Made by a program: the position numbers and the translations under genes. From an uncultured Bradyrhizobium sp. (lineage in GTDB: Bacteria > Pseudomonadota > Alphaproteobacteria > Rhizobiales > Xanthobacteraceae): a DNA stretch of 64,000 nt. Every line of letters begins with the position of its first letter. The first letter of the stretch is position 1. Positions 53,994 through 62,057 of the stretch are shown in pieces. Below the pieces are notes generated by a model. The model did no database searches and was not told the DNA's origin. It saw only the letters and a list, made by a program, of their open reading frames with translations. The stretch is from NCBI RefSeq assembly GCF_936943645.1, contig NZ_CAKZJO010000051.1:186001-250000 (forward strand), written 5' to 3'.

Positions 53994-54487
53994 GCCGAGT
54001 GCCTCTGGCTGGTTTCGTCCATCTGTCCTTGCGCATCGAGCACGGCATCGACGATGCCGGCATAGGCGCCGCAGCGGCAGAGATTGCCGCTCATGCATTC
54101 ACGGATGCGCTCGGGATCGTTGCCGGCCTGCGCTTCCTGCATCATGCCGATCGCGCTCATGATCTGGCCGGGCGTGCAGAAGCCGCACTGGAAGCCGTCA
54201 TGGGCGATGAAGGCCGCCTGCACGGGATGCAGCTGGTCGCCGCGCGCGACGCCCTCGATGGTGAGGATGTCGGCCCCGTCATGGCTGATGGCGAGTGCGA
54301 GGCAGGAGTTGATGCGCTTGCCGTCGACCAGAATGGTGCAGGCGCCGCACTGGCCGCGGTCGCATCCCTTCTTGGTTCCGGTGAGATGGAGGCGCTCACG
54401 CAGGAGATCGAGCAGCGTGACGCGCGGATCGTCGAGGACGAAGTCGCGCCGCGCACCGTTCACGGTGAGGCTGATGGAGTGGTTCAT
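53990..54487 (-). CDS. Molybdenum hydroxylase 2Fe-2S subunit (PaoA-like)
   Basis: A 165-residue iron-sulfur subunit with both [2Fe-2S] sites: CDRGQCGACTILVDG with a later Cys, and CGFCTPG with CRCG. Unlike E. coli PaoA it has no Tat signal, beginning directly MNHSISLTVNG, so the complex should stay in the cytoplasm. GGAGCCTTG precedes ATG 54487. First gene of the operon, divergent from a tetR gene. Confidence 0.95.
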   Translation of the reverse strand: MNHSISLTVNGARRDFVLDDPRVTLLDLLRERLHLTGTKKGCDRGQCGACTILVDGKRINSCLALAISHDGADILTIEGVARGDQLHPVQAAFIAHDGFQCGFCTPGQIMSAIGMMQEAQAGNDPERIRECMSGNLCRCGAYAGIVDAVLDAQGQMDETSQRHSA

Positions 54488-54737
54488 ACAAGGCTCCGAT
54501 CAGAAATGGACATGGCTCATCGTTCGGCGCGCCACCGCCGTGGCCGCCGTCGATATGCGTCAGCCGGGCGGAAGCCGGCCGATAGCCAAGCGAAGATACG
54601 GAGGCACCCTCCGCTTAACAAGGCCCGCTCGAAAATATTTGGAATTCGTCAAAAGCCCGTGCGCCACCAACGCGATGCACCCCTGCATGGTTCAACGAGG
54701 GTTCAATCTAACCAATTCGTGATCTACATTGTCCGAC

Positions 54738-55403
54738 ATGGACCACACCGACCCAATCCGAAAGCCCCGAGCCGACGCCGTGCGCAACCGCGAGCGCGTG
54801 CTCGAGGCCGCGAAGGCCGTGTTCAATGCCGGCGGCCCGGAGGCAAGCCTCGAGGCCGTCGCCAAGCGCGCCGGCGTCGGCATCGGCACGCTCTATCGGC
54901 ATTTCCCCACGCGCGAGGATCTGTTCGAGGCCGTGTACCGGCGCGAGGTCGAGCAGCTCAGCGAGCTGGCCGAACATTTGAAGACCGCCAAGGACCCGGT
55001 GGAGGCACTGCGGCGCTGGCTGCAGTCAGCCGTCGAATTCGTGGCCACAAAAAAGGGCATGTCGGCCGCGCTGGCGCTGACGTTCCAGAGCTCGTCGGAC
55101 CTCGCGGCGTTCTCGATGGACCGGCTGACCAAGGCGATCGGCTCGCTGCTCGACCGCGCGGTCGCAGCCGGCCAGATGCGCGGCGATATCAGCCCGGAAG
55201 ACCTGCTCAGGGCCTTGATCGGGATGTGCTACATGCACGACCAGCCGGGCTGGCAGTCTTCGGTGCTGCGCATGCTCGACGTGTTCGTGGACGGCTTGCG
55301 CGTGCAGCCGCCGAGCAAGGCCAAGGTTGATGTTACGAGGGCAGCCACCGCCAAGGCTCCCGCCGCCAGGCCGGTGAAACCCGCAGTGAAACGGAAGCGA
55401 TAG
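54738..55403 (+). CDS. TetR family transcriptional regulator
   Basis: A 221-residue regulator. The helix-turn-helix is RVLEAAKAVFNAGGPEASLE followed by RAGVGIGTLYRHFPTREDL. The C-terminus carries an Ala/Lys/Pro-rich basic tail. It is divergent from the molybdenum hydroxylase operon across 250 bases that contain two GGTTCAA direct repeats (near 54690 and 54700) but no clear palindrome. It probably controls that operon. ATG 54738 is used; a TTG lies three codons earlier. Confidence 0.9.
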   Translation: MDHTDPIRKPRADAVRNRERVLEAAKAVFNAGGPEASLEAVAKRAGVGIGTLYRHFPTREDLFEAVYRREVEQLSELAEHLKTAKDPVEALRRWLQSAVEFVATKKGMSAALALTFQSSSDLAAFSMDRLTKAIGSLLDRAVAAGQMRGDISPEDLLRALIGMCYMHDQPGWQSSVLRMLDVFVDGLRVQPPSKAKVDVTRAATAKAPAARPVKPAVKRKR

Positions 55404-55469
55404 CCCGCCCGTATTTCCCTGAGGTCATGCTAGGATCAGCATCGCCGGGATTTCAACGCGGAGCCTGTC

Positions 55470-55877
55470 ATGCGCATTGCCGCCTTGCTCGTCGCCATCA
55501 GCCTTGTCTTCAGCTCCACCGCAGCGCTCGCCGACAGTGTTGCCGCGGCTCGGGAGGTCATCGTCGCCCAGGAGCAGGCCTTCGTCCGCGGCGATGCGAG
55601 CGCCGCCTACTCCCATGCCGCTCCGGCGATCAGGGAGATCTTTCCCGCGCCCGACATCTTCATGGCCATGGTGCAAAAGGGCTACCCGCCGGTCTACCGC
55701 CACAAGAGCTTCGAGTTCGGCGAGAGCAGGGTCGAGGGCGGCTGGATCGCGCAGCGAGTCCACATCATCGATGCCAATGGTGAAGCATGGGAAGCCCTCT
55801 ACACGCTCGAGCAGCAGGCCGACGGCAGCTACAAGATCACCGGCTGTTCGCTGTTGAAGGCGGGACAGTCGGTCTAG
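55470..55877 (+). CDS. Exported DUF4864 protein
   Basis: A 135-residue protein with a signal peptide of about 21 residues (STAALADS) and the compact NTF2-like pattern of DUF4864: AQEQAFVRGDASAAYSHAAP, the IFPAPDIFMAMVQKGYPPVY block, and YKITGC at the end. Function unknown. Its stop TAG shares the bases CTAG with the stop of the convergent transporter gene. Confidence 0.85.
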   Translation: MRIAALLVAISLVFSSTAALADSVAAAREVIVAQEQAFVRGDASAAYSHAAPAIREIFPAPDIFMAMVQKGYPPVYRHKSFEFGESRVEGGWIAQRVHIIDANGEAWEALYTLEQQADGSYKITGCSLLKAGQSV

Positions 55878-57139
55878 GTCGCAAAGCCCGGCCCAGTCTT
55901 GACCGAGCTCATCCGCGAGCGGATCAGGAGCAGCACGACGATGCTGATATTGAGCGCGTTCCAGGCGACGCCGTTCGCGAACGCCGCGCCGTAGGAGCCG
56001 GTGGCGTCGAAGATCAAGCCCGACACCCAGCCGCCGAAGGACATGCCGAACACCGAGGCGAAGATCACGATGCCGACGCGCGTTGCGGCTTCACTCGCCG
56101 GCATCGCCTCGCGCACGATGATGGCGTAGCTCGGCACGATGCCGCCCTGGAACAGGCCGAACATCGCGGAGATCAGATAGAGCGAGGTGAGGCTGTCGAA
56201 GAACAAATAGAACACCAGCGCAAAGCCCTGCGCCAGCGATCCCACCAGCAGCGTGCGGATGCCGCCGATCTTGTCGGCGAGATAGCCGGAACCGATCCGG
56301 CTGACGATGCCGCAGGCCATCATCAAGGACAGCATCTCAGCGCCGCGCGCCACGCCATAGCCGAGATCGCCGCAATAGGCGACGATATGCACCTGCGGCA
56401 TCGCCATGGCGACACAGCAGGAGATGCTGGCGATCGAGAGCAGCGCCGTCAGCGTGTTGGTCGACAGCTTGAGATCGACGCGCGGCGGCGGCGCATTGGC
56501 ATGATCGCGAACATGGTCGTCGCCCATCTGCGCGCGCAGCACGAGGACCAGAACCGCCATCGTGCTGGCGCAGACGATGCCGATGCCGACATGGGTGTAG
56601 CGCCAGCCGATCGTCTCGGTGCCCCAGCTCACGATCGGCGGCCACATCGTCCCCGCCACGTAATTGCCGCTGGCGACGATGGTCACCGCAAGGCCGCGAT
56701 AACGCTCGAACCAGTGCGAGGCTTCCGCCATCAGCGGCGCGAAGGTTGCCGACGTGCCGAGGCCGATCAGGAAATACGCCGCGACGAACTGCCAGAGCTG
56801 GGTCGATAGCCCCGCCAGCACATTGGCAACGCCGAGGAACGCGATGCTGATCGCCATCGCGGCGACGATGCCGAACCGGTCGGTGATCTTGCCCGCGATC
56901 ACGCCGCCCAGCCCGAAGCCGAACATCATCAGCGTGAAGGCCAGCGACACCGCGCCGCGCGTGGCACCGAACTCGGCCTGCACGATGGGAATCACGACCA
57001 CGACCGCCCACATGCCGACGGCGCCGATCGAGCCGATCACGAGCGCAAGCACCAGCCGCACCCAGGCCTGACGCGAATCAGGGGTGAAGGCAGCGGGTGT
57101 TTGTCCTGGATGTTTCGGCGCGTGCACGGGCCGGACCAT
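55874..57139 (-). CDS. MFS transporter (oxalate/formate antiporter-like)
   Basis: A 421-residue membrane protein with 12 predicted helices. The loop 2-3 motif is GKITDRFG, the second-half equivalent is GYLADKIGG, and WFERYRGLAVTIVASGNYVAG marks the monocarboxylate-type group of the major facilitator superfamily. Substrate is likely a small organic acid (family inference). It stands alone and is divergent from the copper operon. Confidence 0.9.
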   Translation of the reverse strand: MVRPVHAPKHPGQTPAAFTPDSRQAWVRLVLALVIGSIGAVGMWAVVVVIPIVQAEFGATRGAVSLAFTLMMFGFGLGGVIAGKITDRFGIVAAMAISIAFLGVANVLAGLSTQLWQFVAAYFLIGLGTSATFAPLMAEASHWFERYRGLAVTIVASGNYVAGTMWPPIVSWGTETIGWRYTHVGIGIVCASTMAVLVLVLRAQMGDDHVRDHANAPPPRVDLKLSTNTLTALLSIASISCCVAMAMPQVHIVAYCGDLGYGVARGAEMLSLMMACGIVSRIGSGYLADKIGGIRTLLVGSLAQGFALVFYLFFDSLTSLYLISAMFGLFQGGIVPSYAIIVREAMPASEAATRVGIVIFASVFGMSFGGWVSGLIFDATGSYGAAFANGVAWNALNISIVVLLLIRSRMSSVKTGPGFAT

Positions 57140-57279
57140 GGCCCGCGGATCGTCGCACGGTCAAGCATTGTGGCGCGATATTGGGCATGCGCGGTGCACT
57201 GCGGTAAGAAGGAGCTTGGCGATCGCGCGATTTGCCATTAGTTTGCAATCAGCGTGTGCGCCATGGCCGCGCGAAGAGC

Positions 57280-57735
57280 ATGTCGGCGGAAATGTTGCTG
57301 CGATTGACGCGATCGATGCGGATCAGGGTGGGGCGGATCATCGCCCTCGCCTATCTGTTCTGTGTGCTCGCGCCGGCGGCGAGCCTCGCATGGGGCACAG
57401 GTCCAGCGCCGTGTCTCGATGACACGCTCATCTCCGAACGCGCAGCGGCGCATCACCAGATGTCGGCCGACCATGTTCATGGCGGGATCTCGCATGATCA
57501 CGCCGGACCGCATGCGCATCACCAGACCGCGGCACAGGACGCACCCGCACCGCATCATCATGGCGGCAAGGGAGCAGTGGGCCCGTGCTGTGCGATGATG
57601 TGCGTCAGCGCGTTGCCCGCCGATCTGCCTGTTGTCGCGACGCCCGTCCAGCCGACATCCACCTGCGCGCCCGAGCTCGTGGCCAGCCTGCACAGCGCGG
57701 CCGCGCCCCTGCACTACCGCCCTCCCATCGCCTGA
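57280..57735 (+). CDS. Exported histidine-rich protein at the head of the copper operon
   Basis: About 151 residues. A hydrophobic segment near residue 20-38 (IALAYLFCVLAPAASLAWG) suggests export. The middle is crowded with histidine (AAHHQMSADHVHGGISHDHA, HAHHQ, HHHGG) and is followed by CCAMMC, together a likely copper or other soft-metal binding surface. Start uncertain: ATG 57280, or 57319 nearer the hydrophobic segment. It precedes the lipoprotein and TolC genes on the same strand. Confidence 0.75.
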   Translation: MSAEMLLRLTRSMRIRVGRIIALAYLFCVLAPAASLAWGTGPAPCLDDTLISERAAAHHQMSADHVHGGISHDHAGPHAHHQTAAQDAPAPHHHGGKGAVGPCCAMMCVSALPADLPVVATPVQPTSTCAPELVASLHSAAAPLHYRPPIA

Positions 57736-57808
57736 TCTGACACGACGATTTCGGGCCGTGCGCGCTTCTGCGCGCGCGAACCTGTGGTCTTGAGATCAGG
57801 GATGAACA

Positions 57809-58093
57809 ATGCTGACGCTTTCCGGGGCGAAATTCGCCGCCGCATCCGCGGTGCGCGGACGACACTGTCGATTCCATTGGCCGTTGCTGGCCGCACTCGC
57901 GCTGGCGTTATCCGGCTGCATGCCCGCGACCACACAAGTCGCGGCCGCTGATCCCGCAGATCCCGCGGCGAAGGTCGCGCCGGTCGGCTACCACTCGACC
58001 ATCGCGCCCTACAGCAGCCTGCGGCCCGCGACGCCGGCACCATGGCGCGACCGCAACGACGCCGTCGCGCCGCGGCCGAAGCAAGACCAGTAG
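57809..58093 (+). CDS. Small lipoprotein of the copper operon
   Basis: A 94-residue protein with a lipobox (LALALSGC, Cys near residue 37) after a long basic N-terminus, then a Pro/Ala-rich mature part (APVGYHSTIAPYSSLRP). It should be anchored in an envelope membrane. It ends 9 bases before the TolC-like gene. Not assignable to a family. Confidence 0.7.
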   Translation: MLTLSGAKFAAASAVRGRHCRFHWPLLAALALALSGCMPATTQVAAADPADPAAKVAPVGYHSTIAPYSSLRPATPAPWRDRNDAVAPRPKQDQ

Positions 58094-58102
58094 GAGCGCG
58101 CC

Positions 58103-59530
58103 ATGACACGCCATCTTGCGCGAGGCCTGCTCGTCCTCACCGCGCTCAGCGTCTCCGGCTGCGCCGCGTTCTCGCCCGACAGTGGCATGAGCGGGGTCTC
58201 CGAACTGACGAGCCAGACCATCAACAAGGACGTCGCCTTCGTGCGGACGGCGGACGGCGCCGGCGCGGTTGACGCACGCGTGCGCCAGTTGCTGGGACGA
58301 ACGCTCAGCATGGACGCTGCCGTGCAGATCGCACTGCTCAACAACAAGGGGCTGCAAGCCGCCTATAACGAGCTGGCGCTGGCCGAGACCGATCTGGTCG
58401 AGCAGAGCCTGCCGCCGAATCCCGTGTTCTCGATCTCGCGAATCTCGGGCAATGGCGCCAGCGAGATCGAGCGCCAGGTGGTCGGCGACATCCTGGCGCT
58501 CGCCACCCTGCCGTTCCGCTCCGACATCGCCCGCGAACGCTTCCGCGGAGCCCAGCTGCGCGCGGCGTTGGCGACCTTGCGGCTCGCAGCGGAGGTCCGC
58601 CGCGCCTATGTGCGCGCCGTCTCGAGCAACGAGATGGTGGCGCTGCTGACGGACGCGAAGGCGACGGCGGAATCGACCGCACAGCTCGCCGTCAAGCTCG
58701 GCGAGACCGGTTCGATCAACAAGCTCGACCAGGCCCGCGAGCAGGTGTTTTACGCCGAGACCACCGCCGATCTCGCCACTGCACGGCAGACCATGGCGAG
58801 CGCGCGCGAAAGGCTCGCGCGCCTGATGGGGCTGTGGGACGGCGGTCTCGATTTCCGTCTGCCCAACCAGCTTCCCGCCCTGCCGCGCCGGCCGCAGGCC
58901 CTGCCCTCGATCGAGGCCGACGCCGTGGCCCATCGCATCGACCTGCAGATCGCGCGGCTGGAGCTGACCGCGCTGGCGAAATCGCTGAACCTCACGGAGG
59001 CAACGCGCTTCGTGACCCTGCTCGATCTCGCCGGCATCGCCCGCCGCACCAGGGATCCGGAAGGAGCCCCATTCCGCGAACGCGGCTTCGACGTCCAGTT
59101 CCAGATCCCGATCTTCGACGGCGGCGAGGTCCGGGTGCGGCAGGCCGCCGAGACCTACAATCTCGCCTTCAACCGCCTGACCGAGCGCGCCGTCAATGTG
59201 CGCTCCGAGGCGCGCGATGCCTACCGCACGTACCGATCCACCTACGATATCGCGAGCCACTATCAGCGCGAGATCATCCCCTTGCGCAAGATCATCACCG
59301 AGGAGATGCAGCTGCGCTTCTCCAGCATGCAGGTCGACATCTTCGCGCTGCTCACCGAGGCGCGGCAGCGCCTGGCCTCGCTGCGCGGCGCGATCGATGC
59401 GAGGCAAAGGTTCTTCCTCGCCCAGTCCGACTTGCAGACCGCCGTCAACGGCGGCGGCGCGCCTGCTTCCGGCGGCGACAATCCAACCACCATCGCCGCG
59501 GCAACGCCTGCCGATGGCGGCGGCCACTGA
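58103..59530 (+). CDS. TolC-like outer membrane efflux lipoprotein
   Basis: A 475-residue outer-membrane factor. The lipobox SVSGC gives an acylated N-terminus. Two TolC-type halves follow, each with long helices; recognisable are LSMDAAVQIALLNNKGLQAAYNELALAE, GSINKLDQAREQ and FDVQFQIPIFDGGEVRVRQA. Although channels usually work with an RND or ABC pump, none is next to it; the following genes encode a multicopper oxidase, a cupredoxin and a CusF-like protein. Export or detoxification of copper is therefore likely. Confidence 0.9.
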   Translation: MTRHLARGLLVLTALSVSGCAAFSPDSGMSGVSELTSQTINKDVAFVRTADGAGAVDARVRQLLGRTLSMDAAVQIALLNNKGLQAAYNELALAETDLVEQSLPPNPVFSISRISGNGASEIERQVVGDILALATLPFRSDIARERFRGAQLRAALATLRLAAEVRRAYVRAVSSNEMVALLTDAKATAESTAQLAVKLGETGSINKLDQAREQVFYAETTADLATARQTMASARERLARLMGLWDGGLDFRLPNQLPALPRRPQALPSIEADAVAHRIDLQIARLELTALAKSLNLTEATRFVTLLDLAGIARRTRDPEGAPFRERGFDVQFQIPIFDGGEVRVRQAAETYNLAFNRLTERAVNVRSEARDAYRTYRSTYDIASHYQREIIPLRKIITEEMQLRFSSMQVDIFALLTEARQRLASLRGAIDARQRFFLAQSDLQTAVNGGGAPASGGDNPTTIAAATPADGGGH

Positions 59531-59543
59531 GATGGAGGCCAAC

Positions 59544-60875
59544 ATGTTTTCCCGCCGAGGATTTTTGGGGAGCGCCGCGCTCGCCGGTGCGTCGGCCATC
59601 AGCGGCCGCGTGCAGGCTGCGTCGATTCCGGAAGCCCCGCACATGGACAAGGTGGTGATGCAGCCGCCGCTGCATCCCGTTGGCGGCCCCGACTATCGCC
59701 CCGTCGTGACGCTGAACGGTTGGTCGCTGCCGTTCCGCATGAACGGCGACTGGAAGGAATTCCACCTCGTCGCCGAGCCCGTGGTGCGCGAGTTCGCGGA
59801 AGGAATGAAGGTGAATCTGTGGGGCTATAACGGCCAGTCCCCGGGGCCGACGATCGAGGCCGTCGAAGGCGACAAGGTCCGCGTCTTCGTCACCAACCGC
59901 CTGCCCGAATACACCACCGTGCACTGGCACGGCATGATCATCCCGAGCGGCATGGACGGCGTCGGCGGCCTGACCCAGCCGCACATCCAGCCCGGCAAGA
60001 CCTTCGTCTACGAGTTCGAGATGAGGAAGAGCGGGACCTTCATGTACCATCCGCACTCCGACGAGATGGTGCAGATGGCGATGGGCATGATGGGCATGGT
60101 CGTCGTGCATCCGCGCGATCCCGCCTTCCGGCCCGTCGACCGCGACTTCGTCTTCGTGATGAGCACCTATCGTGTCGATCCCGGCACCTACCTGCCGCAT
60201 GTCAACGAGATGACCGACTTCAACATGTGGACCTGGAATGCGCGGGTGTTTCCCGGCATCGATCCCCTGGCCGTGCGGCTCGGCGACAAGGTGCGCGTGC
60301 GCATCGGCAATCTCAGCATGACCAACCATCCGATCCATCTGCACGGCCACAGTTTTGCGGTGACCTGCACCGACGGCGGCTGGATTCCGGAGAGCGCGCA
60401 ATATCCGGAGACGACGACCGACGTGCCGGTCGGCGCCGTCAGGGTGTTCGACGTGCTCGCCGACAATCCCGGCGATTGGGCGTTCCACTGCCACAAATCG
60501 CATCACACCATGAATGCGATGGGGCACGACGTGCGCAACCTGATCGGCGTGTCGCGCAAGGACCTCGCCAGGGCCGTCGGCAAGCTTGCGCCTGACAGCA
60601 TGGCGATGGGCTCGACCGGCATGGCGATGGGCAACATGGAGATGCCCGCGCCCGACAACACGCTGCCGATGATGACGGGCACCGGCCAGTTCGGCCCGAT
60701 CGAGATGGGCGGCATGTTCACCGTGATGAAGATCCGCGAGGACCTCGCCCGCGACGACTATCGCGATCCCGGCCCCTACAAATTCCCGCAAGGCACCGTC
60801 GCCTACGAGGTCGAGACGCCCGATGCGGCACCGGTGCGGGAGCCGGGCAAGCCAATGCACAGGATGAAGATGTGA
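59544..60875 (+). CDS. Tat-exported multicopper oxidase (CopA/CueO-like)
   Basis: A 443-residue laccase-type oxidase. Tat signal FSRRGFLGSAALAG at the N-terminus. All four copper-binding blocks are visible: HWHG, YHPHSDE, HPIHLHGH and HCHKSHH. The last block lacks the usual tail order of some laccases but keeps the HCH core. A Met-rich segment (MAMGSTGMAMGNMEMPAP) near the C-terminus resembles those that bind Cu(I). It would oxidise periplasmic Cu(I) to Cu(II). ATG 59544 has GGAGGCC upstream and places the twin arginines properly. Confidence 0.93.
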   Translation: MFSRRGFLGSAALAGASAISGRVQAASIPEAPHMDKVVMQPPLHPVGGPDYRPVVTLNGWSLPFRMNGDWKEFHLVAEPVVREFAEGMKVNLWGYNGQSPGPTIEAVEGDKVRVFVTNRLPEYTTVHWHGMIIPSGMDGVGGLTQPHIQPGKTFVYEFEMRKSGTFMYHPHSDEMVQMAMGMMGMVVVHPRDPAFRPVDRDFVFVMSTYRVDPGTYLPHVNEMTDFNMWTWNARVFPGIDPLAVRLGDKVRVRIGNLSMTNHPIHLHGHSFAVTCTDGGWIPESAQYPETTTDVPVGAVRVFDVLADNPGDWAFHCHKSHHTMNAMGHDVRNLIGVSRKDLARAVGKLAPDSMAMGSTGMAMGNMEMPAPDNTLPMMTGTGQFGPIEMGGMFTVMKIREDLARDDYRDPGPYKFPQGTVAYEVETPDAAPVREPGKPMHRMKM

Positions 60876-60907
60876 GCGTTTCGATGAACCACCAACTGGA
60901 GATGACG

Positions 60908-61360
60908 ATGAAGACGATCAAACTCGGCCTCGCGCTGGCGACGCTGTCGCTCGCGCCGGCGCTGGCGCACGACAAGCACGCTCACGGGAGCTTTTCGGCC
61001 GGCGAGCCCGGCGATCCCAGCAAGCCCGCGCGCACGATCGAGATCCTGCTCAACGAGATGGACTACGCGCCGGCGAAGATCGAGGTCAAGCGCGGCGAGC
61101 AGATCCGCTTCGTGCTGCGCAATGTCGGCAAGGAGGACCACGAATTCCTGCTCGCGACGACGAAGGAAAATCTCACCCATGCCGTGGAGATGAGAAAGCA
61201 TCCGCATATGGAGCATGACGACCCCAACGGTGTCAGGCTCGCCCCGAGCAGGACGGCTGAGATCCTCTGGAAGTTCAGCAAGGCCGGCACGTTCGAGTAC
61301 TCGTGCCTCATTCCCGACCACCGCGAGAACGGCATGGTCGGCCACGTCACCGTGAAATGA
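60908..61360 (+). CDS. Periplasmic cupredoxin
   Basis: A 150-residue exported blue-copper-type protein: signal peptide of about 20 residues (LSLAPALAHD), then a cupredoxin fold with the type 1 copper ligands His in EDHEFLL and Cys, His and Met in CLIPDHRENGM. The region between has further His and Met (MRKHPHMEHDD). It probably carries electrons or copper between the oxidase and other partners. ATG 60908 has GGAG upstream at good distance; it begins 33 bases after the oxidase stop. Confidence 0.9.
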   Translation: MKTIKLGLALATLSLAPALAHDKHAHGSFSAGEPGDPSKPARTIEILLNEMDYAPAKIEVKRGEQIRFVLRNVGKEDHEFLLATTKENLTHAVEMRKHPHMEHDDPNGVRLAPSRTAEILWKFSKAGTFEYSCLIPDHRENGMVGHVTVK

Positions 61361-61371
61361 AGGAGCCCCCC

Positions 61372-61677
61372 ATGAACCGCATCATCAGCACTGCTGCCGC
61401 GTTTGCGCTGACCATCGGCATCTTGTCTTCCGGAGCCCTCGCGGCGGGGGCTGCCGCGATCAGCGGCGAGGTCAAAAAGATCGACGAGGGCGCCGGCAAG
61501 ATCACCCTGAAGCACGGTCCCGCCAAGAGCCTCGGCATGGAGGAACCCATGACCATGGTCTACCGCGTCAAGGACCCCGCCATGCTCAGGCAGCTCAAGG
61601 TCGGCGACAAGGTGACCTTCGAGGCCGAGGAAGGGGCATCGGGGTATATGGTGACCAGGATGGACAAGGCGAAATAG
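61372..61677 (+). CDS. CusF-like periplasmic copper-binding protein
   Basis: A 101-residue protein with a signal peptide (about 24 residues) and the CusF/DUF305-independent small barrel pattern: ISGEVKKIDEGAGKITLKHG, then the metal-binding MEEPMTMVYRV with two conserved methionines, and VGDKVTFEAEE. The tryptophan found beside the metal in E. coli CusF is not obvious. It should carry Cu(I) in the periplasm. AAGGAG precedes ATG 61372, 11 bases after the cupredoxin stop; last gene of the operon. Confidence 0.9.
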   Translation: MNRIISTAAAFALTIGILSSGALAAGAAAISGEVKKIDEGAGKITLKHGPAKSLGMEEPMTMVYRVKDPAMLRQLKVGDKVTFEAEEGASGYMVTRMDKAK

Positions 61678-61725
61678 GGCGGCCAGCTCCTCGATCGTCG
61701 ATTTGAGCGCCATACGCCTCCACGA

Positions 61726-61811
61726 CGTCATGGCCGGGCCTGTCCCGGCCATCCACGCCTTGCTATGTGGCACCGAGAACGTGGATGCCCGGGACATGCC
61801 CGGGCATGACG
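61726..61811. repeat. Palindromic intergenic element before flhA
   Basis: Outer arms CGTCATG (61726-61732) and CATGACG (61805-61811) enclose smaller stems (GGCCGGG/CCCGGCC near 61732-61750 and GCCCGGG/CCCGGGC near 61787-61804). Same family as the element at 38236. The gene-free stretch 61678-62057 holds this repeat, then the flhA regulatory region. Confidence 0.75.
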
Positions 61812-61872
61812 GCCTTTTTCTCCGCTTGCGGCCCCCGAAACACCCCGGTCCGCCGCCCTTCCACCCCCTCCG

Positions 61873-61887
61873 TTAACCCTTTGCTAA
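61873..61887 (+). promoter_or_regulatory. Candidate CtrA binding site before flhA
   Basis: TTAA (61873-61876), seven bases, then CTAA (61884-61887) matches the CtrA consensus TTAA-N7-TTAA with one difference. In many Alphaproteobacteria CtrA activates early flagellar genes. It lies 185 bases before the flhA start. Confidence 0.5.
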
Positions 61888-62057
61888 CCATACACCGGGC
61901 AAAAATTGCCGGGTGAAGTCGAGTGTCGTCGGCCGCGTAAAACGGGGGGATCCCTGTGGACGCCAGTGCGGTGCCTCACTTTCGGAACGGCGGCCCTTCG
62001 GCCGCCGCGCAGACGTTTGGGGCGCGCGGACGGCAGTCGCGCGGGGAGGCAGCTACC

